Counted from the stretch's first letter, positions 11,010-23,298 are shown. The stretch: 64,000 nucleotides of DNA from Plantago ovata (GCA_028274465.1 JAHHQI010000256.1:1-64000); one strand, 5' to 3'. Notes: generated by a model from the sequence alone, not told the origin. Numbers and translations: made by a program.

Positions 11010-14000
11010 ATGGCAGAATCGAACAACCAATTGGCAACAACAAGCGGTAGAGATGACAAAGGTACGAAACCCTAGTTTCTGAGTGATTTTTTTCACGATT
11101 TTGTCACTTCCAAACGTCGATCAACATGAATGTTGGCTAGTTTCAGTGGGTAAACATAGTTTCAGTTGGTTGTTGCTAGTTTCAGTTGTTTTCTGCTAGT
11201 TTTTGTTGTTTTCTGCTAGTTTCAGTGCATGAGAAGATGGTTGTTGCTAGTTTCAGTTGTTTTCTGCTAGTTTCTGTTGATTTCTCCTAGTTTCAGTGCA
11301 TAGGAAGATGGTTGTTGCTAGTTTCAGTTGTTTTCTGCTAGTTTCTGTTGTTTTCTGCTAGTTTCAGTGCATGAGAAGATGGTTGTTGCTAGTTTCAGTT
11401 GTTTTCTGCTAGTTTCTGTTGATTTCTGCTAGTTTCAGTGCATGAGAAGATGGTTGTTGCTAGTTTCAGTTGTTTTCTGCTAGTTTCTGTTGGATTTCTC
11501 CTAGTTTCAGTGCATAGGAAGATGGTTTCTGCTAGTTTCAGTTGTTTTCTGCTAGTTTCAGTGCATGAGAAGATGGTTGCTGCTAGTTTCAGTTGATTTC
11601 TGCTAGTTTATGCTAGTTTCAATTGTTTGTTACTTTGATTTCGGCTAGTTTCGGTATTTGTCCTTTGATTTCGACTAGTTTCGGTGCGTGCTCATTTGAT
11701 ATCTGCTAGTTTCATTGCATTATCTTAAGTTCTTCTGCTTGGTTTCAGGTGCAGGGCCATCAGTGCCAACTATATTCAATCGAGGGGATCTGCGATTGAC
11801 AGCTCAATTTCTCGCACAACTGCCCCTAAAACAGAATGAAGAGCAACTAATGAGAACCCCATTCAGGGTGCTGTTGAAGAAGTTCATTGACAAAAAGGTC
11901 CAGACGAACTACTTCTTCAAGAACTATGATGCTCTGAGGCGGGTGATTCCCAGTTATGACAAGAACACAAGCACACTGCTTATTGGTACGAGAAGAGTGA
12001 GATTAACAGAGGAAAAAGTGAGGCTCTTCTTCGGTCCAATAGATGGGACAGTGAAAATAAAAATGCAGCGGGGCATGCTAGTTGAGAACACCGAGTTCGT
12101 CAACAGAAACTACCCCGAAAAGAATTCAAGGAGTAACTTCAAACTGACAAAAGCAACGATAGAGGCAAGGTTGAACAATCAAGTGAGACAAAGGCAACGG
12201 ATGAACAAGGGTGATTTCGCAATAAACGTGGTCTTGTACCTCCTCTGTGAAGGACTCATGGTAAACAAGGGCAATAACTTGCCTTGGAAGTACATCGACT
12301 ACGCCAGTGACTTGACCGAGAGGAAGTACAACTGGTCACAAAGGATACTCGAGCACTTCAACGATTCTCTCGATCCTCAAAGCACAACACACGCCGGATG
12401 TCTGCAAATGCTGATGGTAAGTGTATTTATGCTAATTTCACTAGTTTCAGGGCATTATCTGATACAAAAACATCCTAGTTTCGGTCCATTTTTTTAATAA
12501 AATGTCTTGCTTCGTTTGATGCAGTACCTCATATGCGAAAACACCCATCTCGTAGAGGAAGCAGCAGAAAATGCTTTCCCAAGATGCCTGAAATGGGATC
12601 TCAGGCATTTGTACAGTGCAATCGTAGGGAAAACTATGGATGAAATTGAGGACAATCTGGTATGTGTTCTAGTTTCAGGAAAACGTATTGTATGTTTGGA
12701 TTTGGATTCGAAATTAAATATCAAGATGTTAGTTTCAGCCTCTTTTTTGCTCTTCGTTTCAGTTAAAAGATGAGGAACCAATGACAGAAATGGAAAGACA
12801 ATTGCTCGGAATTGAAGGAGCACAGGCTGAGCAACAACAGGTCCATCAACAAGAAGAAACACAGGCTGAGCAAGAGAGCAGGCAAGAAGAGCCAGCTGGA
12901 ACTAGTGGTATCGACAGACTAGCGACTGTGGCTGAGCAAGAGATCAGCAGGCAGCAAGAAGAGCCGCCAATGAATGCACAACCAATAAATTTGACTCCTG
13001 GACCATCGTTTGCATTAGGCGATTTCTTCGACAACACTACTTCTGTGATAGCCAGTATGAGGGAAGAAGGTAATCTCGATCCGCAAGACAGCCAGGATCA
13101 ACAAGAGGGGCAGAATGATGGTATGTGGGACTTATAATGCTAGTTTATGTTGGTTTCAGTATATTATATGCAATAAAATGCTAGTTTCAATCCATTATAT
13201 GCTAGTTTCAGTTCAGTAATTATGTGAGTTATAATGCTAGTTTCAAGTCAGTGTATGCTAGTTTCATGACACTTTATGCTAGTTTCAGGATATTGTACGG
13301 TGTAAAATGCTAGTTTCAATCCATTATATGCTAGTTTCAGTACATTATGTGAGTTATAATGCTAGTTTCATGCCAATATATGCTAGTTTCAGGAGTTTAC
13401 AGTGTATAAAATGCTAGTTTCAGGACATTGTGTGATATGAAAAGCTAGTTTCATGACACTTTATGCTAGTTTCAGGATATTGTACGGTGTAAAATGCTAG
13501 TTTCAGAATGTATGATATGAAAAAAGCTAATTTCATGCTAATCTCTGCTAGTTTCAGACACTTCGGGAGAGGAGGAGGATGACGAGGAGGGGATGACGAG
13601 GAGGAGGAGGAGGACTACAAGGAAAGTATGTGGAGCAAATAAGACAAACAGAAAAAATGATGAGTATGTATACTACGATGAAAGCATCGTTTGAACAAGC
13701 AAACAGAGAAAGAGCAACGGTGCAAGCCGAGCTAAATTCATCCAACAGTGACAGGGAGAGATTGTTGACCCTAGTGTCGAGAACCGATGCTGAAAACAAG
13801 AAGCTGAAAGCTAAGCTCGAAGAAGCAAATAAAGAGATCAGCAGTCTGAAAGCTGGTGTGACAATGAAAGATAACCGTATCCAGCAAGCACACAACTCGA
13901 CCAATACCCTTCAAGCCAAACTGAATGAGACATTGGCTGAAAATCTCGATCTCAAGAATAGTGTGCAAGAGATGGGACGAAAGATAGAAACCCTGGAAGA

Positions 14001-16173
14001 AACAAATGCACAGATGCATCAAAAATGGTTGAAGTGGAGGAAGTCGCAGCTGATTTGCGCAATGAAAACCTGTCACTAGAGATGAAGGCGAGTGAGTACG
14101 AGAAAATGGTGCATGATACCAACAGAGACACACAAGAAAGGGGCAGGGGGCGAGGGAGAGCAAGGACAGGAAGGGGAAGAGGAAGGAGAGGAGGAAGGGC
14201 ACAACAACAGCAACACGACGATGTTGATGACGATGTAGATGACAGCACCACACCAATAGCAGCAATTCCTGTCACTACATCGAAACCAGCATCGTACGTG
14301 CAGAGAATAAAGCAAAAAGATCGACAGCCGGCGAAGAGGGACGATCAGTTTGTCTACAATGACAATAAAAGAAGATGAAGACATCACATGACACAACAAT
14401 GGTCGCCTCTTCTCAGGATCAGTTCGTGCAAGATTTGAAGATGTCGGAAGCAATTGTTCTATCTTCACAGGAACAATTGAGTCAGGACATGCTAGTTTCG
14501 GCGTCGCAGAGCTCGGTTGAGTTGACTGGGGAACAAATCAACAACCCCGGCAAGAGCATCTCAGGAATGGCAACACAATACCACAAGTCAAGCAGTAAAG
14601 TTGAAGGACTCACCTTCGACAACAAGTACAGGACAACAAAGTACCTCGACCAGAATGACAGAGATAGGTTGGTCAAGATAAACAGCTACAACGCAAAGAG
14701 GTCAGCATGCTCATCACTTAAAATCATTTAAAAAATATCACTTATATTAATTACTGTGTCTATGTGATCTGATAATACTTTCTTGTTTCCGAAAAAATAG
14801 CTGTTGGATATACGAGAAAGGAACAGAGAGGATGACGATGAAGGAAGTAGCATACCTGATCAGAGAAGACTGCATAAGCAGTGTGGTAAGGGAAAAACTG
14901 TTCATTGTATGCTAGTTTCAGGCCATTGTGAGAGTTAAAATGCTAGTTTCAGGACATTGTGTGATATTGTATGGTGAAAAATGCTAGTTTCATGGCACGG
15001 TATGCTAGTTTCATGCCAATATATGCTAGTTTCAGGAGTTTATAGTGTATAAAATGCTAGTTTCAGGACATTGTGTGATATGAAAAGCTAGTTTCATGAG
15101 GTTGTCTCCTAGTTTCATGATATTGTATGGTGAAAATGCTAGTTTCATGGCACGGTATGCTAGTTTCATGCCAATATATGCTAGTTTCAGGAGTTTATAG
15201 GGTATAAAATGCTAGTTTCATTTGAAAAATAACGACTTCGTTTTAAATGCAGACAGTAGATCTATGGGGGAATCGTCTGGTGGATCAAGCGAATGAAAAG
15301 GCAAAGGAGAACAAGTTTGGTTTTTTCGACTCACTGCTTTATGTAAGTCCACGAACTAAACATTGCATTAACAAAAAAAGAATGACACCTAATTAAAAGA
15401 AGAAACAAAAATGTATTGCAGGAAATGCTCAGCTACGAAATGACCCCAGCAGAGGAAGAGAGTGTGCTCAATGGCGTAATAACAAAACTCAAAACACTCA
15501 CAGTTGAAGAGGTGCTATTCTTCCCGCTGATCATTAAAGGCCACTGGGTGCTACTTGAGTTGGAAACAACAACATCACAGTTCCGCCTTTACAACACTCT
15601 CAGGCACAAAGCAGACAACTCTGACGAATACTACATAGCAAGTGAAAAAGTGGTATGTGTGTGTATTTTTATATTCTATATGACTGTTTGGTAATTAAGG
15701 CTAGTTTCATTGCAATATTTTGCTAGTTTCAACTGATAATATGCTAGTTTCAGGCCACATAAAAGCAAGTTTCATGATCATTTCTGAAATCTAAAAAGCC
15801 CTTTCCTTACATTTACAATTTCCCACAGCGCAACTTTGTCGAGAGAATCATAAAGACAAGAATGGACAATCCGGTTGGTGATGAAGATGCTGACAGCTAC
15901 TACGAGAGATTCAGAGGTGTTTCATTCACATCCGAGGACCATGATGATTGCCCACAACAAGTAGGAGTCGAATGCGGTATAATGATCCTCAAGATCATCG
16001 ACGCCAGAGTGAATGGCAATGAGGTCTGGAGCATAAAATCAACGGGTTCTGAAGATCATATCTTCTCGTTCGAAGAATGTTGTCGGTACAGAGCACAAAT
16101 CATCAGGACGTTCCTCTGTGAAGGAAAAAGGTACGATCTCATCCAGGAGACATTGGATGAAGAAGCGCGGTGA
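11010..16173 (+). pseudogene. ULP1-like C48 cysteine peptidase gene of the MULE, nine exons
   Basis: ULP1 proteases cleave SUMO-type conjugates; the role in MULEs is unknown. Exons as read: 11010-11061, 11749-12416, 12525-12659, 12763-13120, 13558-14700, 14801-14885, 15253-15342, 15422-15652 and 15829-16173, with GT-AG introns that join in phase where the exons are intact. The N-terminal third resembles the domain that precedes plant ULP-like peptidases. A Gln/Glu-rich linker, a coiled coil (about 13630-14100) and an Arg-Gly-rich stretch follow. The catalytic part has His in KGHWVLLEL and Cys in QVGVECGIMI. The usual Asp position reads LYNTL, so Asn replaces Asp. Exon 5 has frame changes near 13600-13630, in an A-run near 14020 and near 14366. 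They could be real decay or sequencing error. Confidence 0.8.
11136..11711 (+). repeat. higher-order tandem array in ULP intron 1
   Basis: The motif is organised here into a larger unit of about 70 bp that includes TTGTTTTCTGCTAGTTTC and GCATGAGAAGATGGTTGTT, repeated about six times with minor variation. Confidence 0.85.
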
Positions 16174-16766
16174 AAAAGTGCTGTTATGGGGTGTTTAGTT
16201 AGCTTAATCAGTGTCGTAGCTGTGTAGTATGTTGAATCACGTATAAACAATTATTAGTTCGTAGGGTATCACGTTAATTGCTAGTATGTGTGTGAAAGTA
16301 ATATGAACTAGTTTCTCTAATTGTATTGCAAGTTTCAGATGCTCAATAATGCTAGTTTCACAGCTAGTTTCAACTAGTTTCAGATAGCTGCAAGTGACAT
16401 GAACCCTTCACCCAAAATGAGCTAGTTTCAGCTCCTCATAATGCTAGTTTCACACCTAAAAAAGCTAGTTTCAGCTAGTTTCAGCTAGTTTCAGATAGCT
16501 GCAAGTGACATGAACCCCTTCACCCCCAAAATGAGCTAGTTTCACAACTAAAAATGCTAGTTTCAGAGGATCATAAGACCCTAGTTTCAGGATTGTATAA
16601 CATAACACAGATCAAAACACAAAAATAATGAATGAAAGTAATTGTCTCATAAAGATACGATCCGATAAAACAGAATAATAAAAAATCATCAAAACACATA
16701 ACCAAAAAGAGTCGAAAAATCTCTAGTTTCATAACGAAGAACAACAAGACAGGAAACAGAACTCCT
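16174..16766. other. intergenic gap between ULP and MURA genes, motif-rich
   Basis: The convergent 3' ends of the two MULE genes meet here. The gap contains about 15 GCTAGTTTCAG-type motifs, including a tight triple near 16461-16495. No gene is present. Confidence 0.7.
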
Positions 16767-19700
16767 TCAAGAAATAGGAGCAATGCATGTCTTCCTATTG
16801 TGCCCACTACGACCACAACGTCCACATCGCTTCGTCTGCACCACCTCACCCCTAGACCTGATACGTTTACTCTTCGGGCGCCCACGAGGCCTCTTGGTAA
16901 TCGGTGGATTGATACCTTTGGGTGGAACCTCCATGCATATCTGGTGCTTCAAAATGGACGGCACATGGAAGATGGGGAAGGAATACGATGTCCTGTATGA
17001 AGTAACATGGAAATACGTGTCAATGAAATCATCCATCCTGATCCTCGACCTCTTCATCACAGCAACAACATGTGCACAAGGGAAACCATTAACTGTCCAC
17101 CACCTGCATCAAGAAAAACATTAGTTTCAGACACTAAATTCAACACAATAAAACACTAGTTTCAGGGGGGCATCATTAAACTAGTTTCAGCTGCTAAAAT
17201 GCTAGTTTCAGGACCTCATTCAACAAAAAAAAACCTAGTTTCAGAGCTAGTTTCATTCCAGAAAATGAATAAGAAATACAAACCTGCAAGAGCAAGTACG
17301 TTCATCCAGATCGACTGTAACGCTGGGATTAGAATACACACTCACAACATTAACATTCGATGTCACAGTCAACCAGTGCTGACTCTCACTCACCATATCC
17401 CTGAACTTCTTATCCCTTTCGGGACATAGAACACCATTCCAGTTTAGAGACTGATTCCTCCTCTTCTCAAAAAGAACCATGACCTTCTCACGTATAAATT
17501 CAATCAGATGCTTCACAGGGAGACCACGGCCTGCATCGATCCACGAATTGAAAGACTCAGCTACATTCGAAAACATCTCGCCATAGCGAATCGGAGGAGA
17601 TAATGCATTTGTCCAATGATCAAGTGGGACGCTATCAATGAAACTAACAAGAGCATGTGACCCTTCCTCACGCCACATATCCAGCTTCTCTTGCAACAGA
17701 TCATCACTCACAGCATAAGCACACTCACTCAGGCGGAACACAAATGTCTCCCTCAAACTACGCTCTATGCGACACTTCCCAAAAGAATCTCTCAAATTTC
17801 TCTTCAGGTGCTCAAGACAGTAAAAGTGGTGAGCTCTCTCACCAAAAATGGCTGGGATACCCTGGATTAGCCCGGGTGCACGGTCAGATATCATCGCAAT
17901 CACCTATTCTCTCTCAAAACCTGATTCAGGTTCTCCAAAAACCACAACCAGTTTTCATTGTTTTCTGCATCGACAATTGCAAGGCAAACGGTAATATACC
18001 TGATAAAAACACAAAAATAAACTGGTTTCAGGGATATTAATGCTAGTTTCAGGTCACACAATACTAGTTTCAGGGACATCAAAGCTAGTTTCAGATGCCA
18101 AAATGCTAGTTTCAAGACCAGAATGCTAGTTTCAAAGCTAGTTTCAGATACCAAAATGCTAGTTTCAAGACCAGAATGCTAGTTTCAAAGACCAAAATGC
18201 TAGTTTCAAGACCAAAATGCTAGTAAAGTGCTAGTTTCAGCTCACACAAAAAGCTAGTTTCAGAGCGCAAAGAGAATAAAAGAAAGGCATACCATCATTT
18301 GCGTCTTTCCTGGTAGCAGCTAACAAACACCCTTTAAATCTAGACCTCAGATGAGCACCATCAAGAAAGAGAATAGGACGGCAGTGCTCGAATCCCTCCA
18401 TACAGCCAGCAAAGCATATGAACAACCTCTTGAAACGGTTATCGGACTCACTCACATCGAGAGCAACATAAGTACCAGGATTCGTGCGCTTCAGAGCCTC
18501 CAAGTACCACTCAAGCTCATTGAATGACAGACGGTAGTCCCCAAAAACATCAGTTCGAACTTTCTCCAATGCCCTATAAGCCTTGCTATACGAAACCTCT
18601 ATCTTGTATAAATCCCAGAAGAATTTCTTTATCTCATTGCCACCAGTAGCAGAGGTGATAGTCATTGAATCCCTGATCAAATCCGCCATAAGTGTAGTAG
18701 CTAACAGATCACCTTTATCGAGAAGAGGCGAAAGCACACATGTATGTTCATTCACCAAATCCTTAATGTAAAACCAGCCATTAGCAATATAAAGCAATCC
18801 GCAAACCATCCATTGACACCCATCAACAGCATGTTTGCTACAAATAGCTCTAAGTTTCTGCGGATTATTCTTCACAATCTTAAGCCTGAAACCAAGTGCA
18901 ATCGAAAACTAAGCAAGAGCAATCCTAAACGCCTTCACACCTCCAGGAAACGACTGCCCAACCTCCCTAATTTCCCTATGCCACCCTTGAGACAACAACA
19001 CATTCTCCCCAGCCTGTGGCACACCTCCATAAATAGCAACCTCATTGACATTATTATTAAAAGGAACATCATATGAAACCAGCGCAGCATGACCTGAAAC
19101 TAGTGGATACACTAGTTTCAGCCACAATCACCTGAGAAGCAAACCTGCTAAGACCTGCACAAACAACCTTACCAACCGTAGAACATGAACCCCTAGTTTC
19201 AAGCCTAGTTTCAGACCCACTAGGCCTACTACCACTAGTTTCAGCCCTAGTTTCAGCCCTAGTTTCACGCTTAGTTTCAGCCACACCACAACTAGTTTCA
19301 ACCAATTTATCACTAGTTTCAAACATCTCAGTCCTAGTTTCAACCAGAGAAAGAATAGTATCCCTAGTTTCAAGCAGATCAGGCCTAGTATCAACACCAA
19401 AGCTAGTTTCACCCACTGAAACCCTAGTTTCAGACAACACAGATCTACTGTCCTCACAATCAATGCTCAGTCTAGCTCGTTTCACAGGTTTTTCAACGCA
19501 ATCATCAGACAACCCAACCAAAACATCCATATTGACAAATTTCATGCCATTGGCAGAACAGAGCATAATCATAGCTTTCAAATCGTCATCACTGAAAACA
19601 ATATATCGATTCTCACCGATCCAATACTGGAACTGAGTCGAATCCAAATCCTTCAGATTAAGCTTAGACACCGCAACATCAAGCAATTCAGAAAACGAAA

Positions 19701-19776
19701 TTTCACCCCTCACCACCCACGCATAACACAACCCGTTCGATTTCAACGAAATCAACAAATCCATAGCAAACAACAC
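16767..19776 (-). pseudogene. MURA transposase of the ULP-MULE
   Basis: Mutator-type DDE transposase. Exons: 18293-19776 (start at 19776, or at the internal Met at 19761), 17284-17999 and 16767-17103, with GT-AG introns. The N-terminal region (GEISFSELLDVAV...) is followed by a tract of about 14 Glu-Thr-Arg/Ser repeats. Then come the MuDR-type region (NEVAIYGGV), the catalytic core with FLDGAHLRSRFKG and ISDRAPGLIQG, HHFYCLEHLKRNL, the SWIM zinc finger (TCSC-R then GFPCAH), a basic KRPRGRPKSK stretch and a C-terminal knuckle CGRCGRSGHNRKTC. Lesions: a frame change near 19100, an in-frame TAG near 18907, and one-base losses near 17980 and 17902. Its introns contain the GCTAGTTTCAG repeat in antisense. 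Confidence 0.85.
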
Positions 19777-20062
19777 GAAGAACGCAGTCGATTCACGATT
19801 TCAAACGAAAAAAAGGAAAAAATCCGTACGAAAATGGAACGAAATTTGATTTCGAGCTGAGAGAGAAATAAATGAGATTGAATACGTGTTTATTTGCCGG
19901 CTTGCAGAGGAAGAAAGGGGCAGGGGTACAATTGGAAAGAATGAGCGAAAATTAGGGCCAAATAAATTAGAATGGCCTTATTTGTAACTAGTTATTTAAA
20001 CTAGCTTTTTTAGTAATTAGGTACCCTCAAGTGGTTGGTTTATGTAATTTCTGTAAATATTA

Positions 20063-20480
20063 TTCGTATACTCCATAAGAAGCTTATTGTTCATCCAACA
20101 ATCTTCCCAAAAATTAATTGATTCACCATTTCCTACCACATGGGTTAAATTAGAAAACAGCGAAGGTCTCAGTTTAAGGAGTGAATTCCACAGGAAACTA
20201 TTAGTCTTCTTTCTATCAGCCTCCCACAAGGAATTATTGGGAAAGTACTTTGTTTTAAGACCTGAACCCACAGACTAGAGGGATCAGCAATGATTCTCCA
20301 TAGGAGTTGAGTTGAAGAGCCTTGTTGAAGGATTAAAGATCTTTTATACCCAACCCCCCAACCCCCAAATGCTTTGGTTTGCAAACTTTCTCCCAACCAA
20401 TCTTCGACATTTTCGTTTCCTTCCCGTTCTGATTCCACAGAAACAGATGATTGATGGTGTTTATCCTGTTCAAGCAGCTA
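20063..20480 (-). pseudogene. LINE remnant, middle segment (C-terminal RT region)
   Basis: Minus-strand frames read WEKVCKPK, GLGIKDL-type residues, then YFPNNSLWEAD and VGNGESINFWEDCW, the post-RT region that precedes zf-RVT in plant L1-type elements. The frame ends exactly at the MULE duplication on the left and at the LTR element duplication on the right. It is the same LINE as 9471-10724. Confidence 0.8.
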
Positions 20481-20485
20481 GTAGG

Positions 20486-23298
20486 TGTTAGGAACTCGAG
20501 CTCGTCATCTTCTTATTTTGTCTATTTAATATATTATTTAGTTATTTAGTTGAGTCTTGACCAGTAAGTTAGAGTTTATGGACTGTTTCTTCTAGAACAC
20601 TCCGTTAGCTGGGCTTTAGCCCATAGTTAGTAATAAGGCATGTTAGTCTTTTCTTAGCCCGTAAGTTTATTTATTAGGTAGCAAGTCAGTCTTTTACTAT
20701 TTAAGCATTGTACTTCATTCGCTTTTAATTATGCAATGGAAAAGTAGTTAGTTAAAGTGTTCGGTGGAACCAACCTTCTTGTGGCCTCTAGTGTGTCTTC
20801 TTGTGGACGCCGTCTCATTAGACGTAAAAGAATCAAAGGCTACGAAGTGTTCTTGTGCACTGAGGATGTCGACCAGAGGGGTAGTTGTTGTTCTTGTGCA
20901 GCGATTGTCTTCACCCACGCCAGGTTATTGCTATTCTTTTGTATTGGGCCTTAGTGGTTTATTTGTACTTTACTCTTTGTCTATCTGTTTACCAACCTTG
21001 AATATGAATAGGGTTTTAGTAAAGATAGGTCTTTTAGCTATGTTCATAGTATTGGGCTTTTCAGGACCTATTATCTTGGTATCTAGAGCCAGGTCTGATG
21101 ATCTAATTATATATTCTTATATATATGAGGAATCTAGTTTCATTTGCCACACTCTGACACAAAAAATAAAAAAATTATTGAGATTCCTAACCCTAAGCAA
21201 TCGGCGACGCCAATGTCTACTGGAGGAAGAAAATTCGCTAAGTCACGGACAATCGACGGAGCTCTTCAGCTGGTGGAGATTCGATGTCTCTTGGACGAAT
21301 TCTGACAACAGGAGTCAACTTAGCAGCTGGGATCAAGACGATTTTTGGTAATACCGAAACAAGCAAGAAAGAGGACCGTGTTCAAGGAGAACCGGGGAGG
21401 AGAGCAGAACCCGCGCTCGGGCCCGCTATCACGGCCACTGCTTCGGCAGAAAACGGCTACACCAATCAGGTGCAGCCCTTGATCGATTAACAAGGAGGAA
21501 TCCAAGTGGAAGAATGGGGCGGCAAGAGGGCGGCGCGAGCCTTCGGGCTTCGTGAGCTGGCCGCACGGCCCTGGGCAGAACGGGACAGAAAGGAGGAAAG
21601 AGAAGGGGAAGAAAGGAGAGAGGAAGAAGAGAGGAGAAGAAGGAGGGAAGAGAGGAGGAGGCCGGGGCGGTGCCGGAGCAGCACGCCCAAGCCCGGACGG
21701 CGGCGGCAGACGGGAGCAAGGAGGAAGGAGAGAAGGAAGAAAAGAAGAAGAAAGAAAGGAGAAAGAAAGAAAATAAAGGAAAGAAGAAGAAGAGGAAAGG
21801 AAAAAGGAGAAGAGAAAAAGGAAAAGAGTGGAGGAGAAGTAATTGGAGGATTTGGGGAAACTAGATCTAGGGTTTTGATGGGTGAAGGCCAAATTGGGCC
21901 TAATGGACTTCCTTTTGATTTGGGCTTTGTGGGGCTTCTTCAAGCGACTACGAAACCGAATGGTTTGCGATTTAGTGGATCATTTGGTGAATATCGGAAG
22001 AAGCCGATTATGATTTTGCTAATTCTGGAGCAACTCATAATTATATCAGTGAGCAGTACATTGCTAAGTATGGATCACGGGTACCCAGGTACCAGATGTG
22101 ACATTAGTGAGGACTGTGGTGGGCACGACTGTACATAGCAATTACCGATATGACGATGTACCAATAACTCTTCAGGGATGGGTCTTTCGAGTATCTGTGT
22201 ATGCGCTTCCTTACCCGTATTATGAGGGATGATTTGGTTTTGGATTTTCCTTGGTTTGCGACATCAAGTCCCATGATGGTTGATGCTAGATCTTGAAGCA
22301 TTAGAATAACACCCGTGAGCGAGAGATTCGAGTGTGTGGATGTTGATCGTTCACACTTCATCATTAATTGGGTGGAGAGCAGGATTAGAGAACAAGGGAG
22401 GTGTCATCTTGATTGTGCTGTGAATGCCTTTAGTGCAACACACCCGGATCCGATTAGATCAACAGGGGTTGGGCATCAACATCTATTGTAGTTCGATGGG
22501 GTTATTAGGCATGGAATGATTCGAGCAGTGGTAGACATCGGAGCTAGTTTGAGTTTTATCTCTATTGCGGTGGCTCAGCTACTTGGTTTAGGTGAGGCGT
22601 TACAAGGGAGAGATCGACGTGTAGTGACGGCTTGTGCGAATATTCTCCCTGACGACAAGGTATACAAAGATATTACTCTTACTATTCAACATATTCAGTT
22701 TACATTGGATGTTGTGCATGTATTACCTAGGAACTCGAGCTCGTCATCTTCTTATTTTGTCTACTTAATATATTATTTAGTTATTTAGTTGAGTCTTGGC
22801 CAATAAGTTAGGGTTTATGGACTGATTCTTCTAGAACACTCCGTTTGTTGGGCTTTAGCCCATAGTTAGTAATAAGGCATGTTAGTCTTTCTTAGCCCGT
22901 AAGTATATTGTAGCAAGTCAATCTTTTACTATTTAAACATAGTATTTCATTCACTTTTAATTATGCAATGGAAGAGTAGTTAGTTAAAGTGTTCGGTGGA
23001 ACCGACCTTCTTGTGGGCTGTAGTGTGTCTTCTTGTGGACACCGTCTCATTAGACGTAAAAGGATCAAAGGCTACGAGGTGTTCTTGTGCACTGAGGATG
23101 TCGAATAGAGGGTAGTTGTTGTTCTTGTGCAACGATTGTCTTCACCATGCTAAGTTATTGCTATTCTTTTGTAGTAGGCCTTAGTGGTTTATTTGTGGTT
23201 TACTGTTTGTCTATCTGCTTACCAACCGTGAATATGAGTAGGATTTTAGTAACAATAGGTCTTTTAGCTATCTTCGTAGTATTGGGCTTTTCGGATTA
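20486..23298 (+). mobile_element. non-autonomous Ty3-type LTR retrotransposon, 2.8 kb
   Basis: Two direct long terminal repeats of about 560-590 bp (20486-21073 and about 22735-23298) share long near-identical blocks such as GGAACTCGAGCTCGTC and TAGCCCATAGTTAGTAA. A 5-bp duplication GTAGG flanks the element (20481-20485, 23299-23303) inside the LINE. A primer-binding site TGGTATCTAGAGCC, similar to the initiator-Met type, lies just after the left LTR near 21077. The interior is only about 1.6 kb and keeps one protease-like remnant; no RT or integrase is present. A purine-rich tract (about 21580-21840) fills much of it. Confidence 0.82.
22516..22728 (+). pseudogene. retropepsin-like fragment of the LTR element
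   Basis: The frame contains VDIGASLSFIS followed by a hydrophobic stretch, matching the flap-side start of Ty3-type aspartic proteases, where VDSGASHSFIS is usual. The DSG catalytic triad reads DIG, so activity is unlikely. The fragment runs into the right LTR. Confidence 0.6.

Larger units (their letters stand above)
11136..19440 (+). repeat. dispersed GCTAGTTTCAG motif, roughly 100 copies
   Basis: The 11-mer GCTAGTTTCAG and one-base variants (CCTAGTTTCAG, ACTAGTTTCAG, GCTAGTTTCAT, GCTAGTTTCAA) occur about a hundred times by hand count. Dense clusters lie at 11136-11711, 13137-13557, 14905-15220, 15695-15760, 16300-16590, 17120-17255, 18020-18260 and 19095-19440. All copies point the same way, although the left gene is transcribed on plus and the right gene on minus. 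Introns, the intergenic gap and the first MURA exon are all invaded. I saw almost none outside the MULE. Confidence 0.92.
10734..20053. mobile_element. 9.3-kb MULE carrying a ULP1-like peptidase gene and MURA
   Basis: A Mutator-like element flanked by a perfect 9-bp duplication TAAATATTA (10725-10733 and 20054-20062). The ends are imperfect inverted repeats (GGGAAAAATACATAAAT against CAGAAATTACATAAACC). Removing it rejoins a LINE reading frame. It holds two convergent genes: a C48-type peptidase gene on plus (11010-16173) and the transposase on minus (16767-19776). MULEs carrying ULP-like genes are known in plants (Kaonashi-type elements of Arabidopsis); assigning this copy to that group is inference. 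Both genes have lesions, so it is probably no longer autonomous. Confidence 0.88.

Noticed and set aside
11136-11711. Regularly spaced short repeats that could suggest a CRISPR array
   Set aside because: The DNA is a plant nuclear sequence, the repeat is only 11 bp, and the spacers are themselves repetitive. No cas genes exist.
12494-14468. Minus-strand frames opposite the ULP gene, Ser/Cys/Leu-rich
   Set aside because: They are antisense of the Gln/Glu-rich linker and coiled coil.
16783-18040. Plus-strand frames opposite MURA
   Set aside because: They are shadows of the transposase coding strand and show no independent homology.
21506-22138. 210-residue Arg/Glu-rich frame and its mirror frames
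   Set aside because: These come from a purine-rich tract inside the LTR element; the composition is low-complexity and there is no domain.
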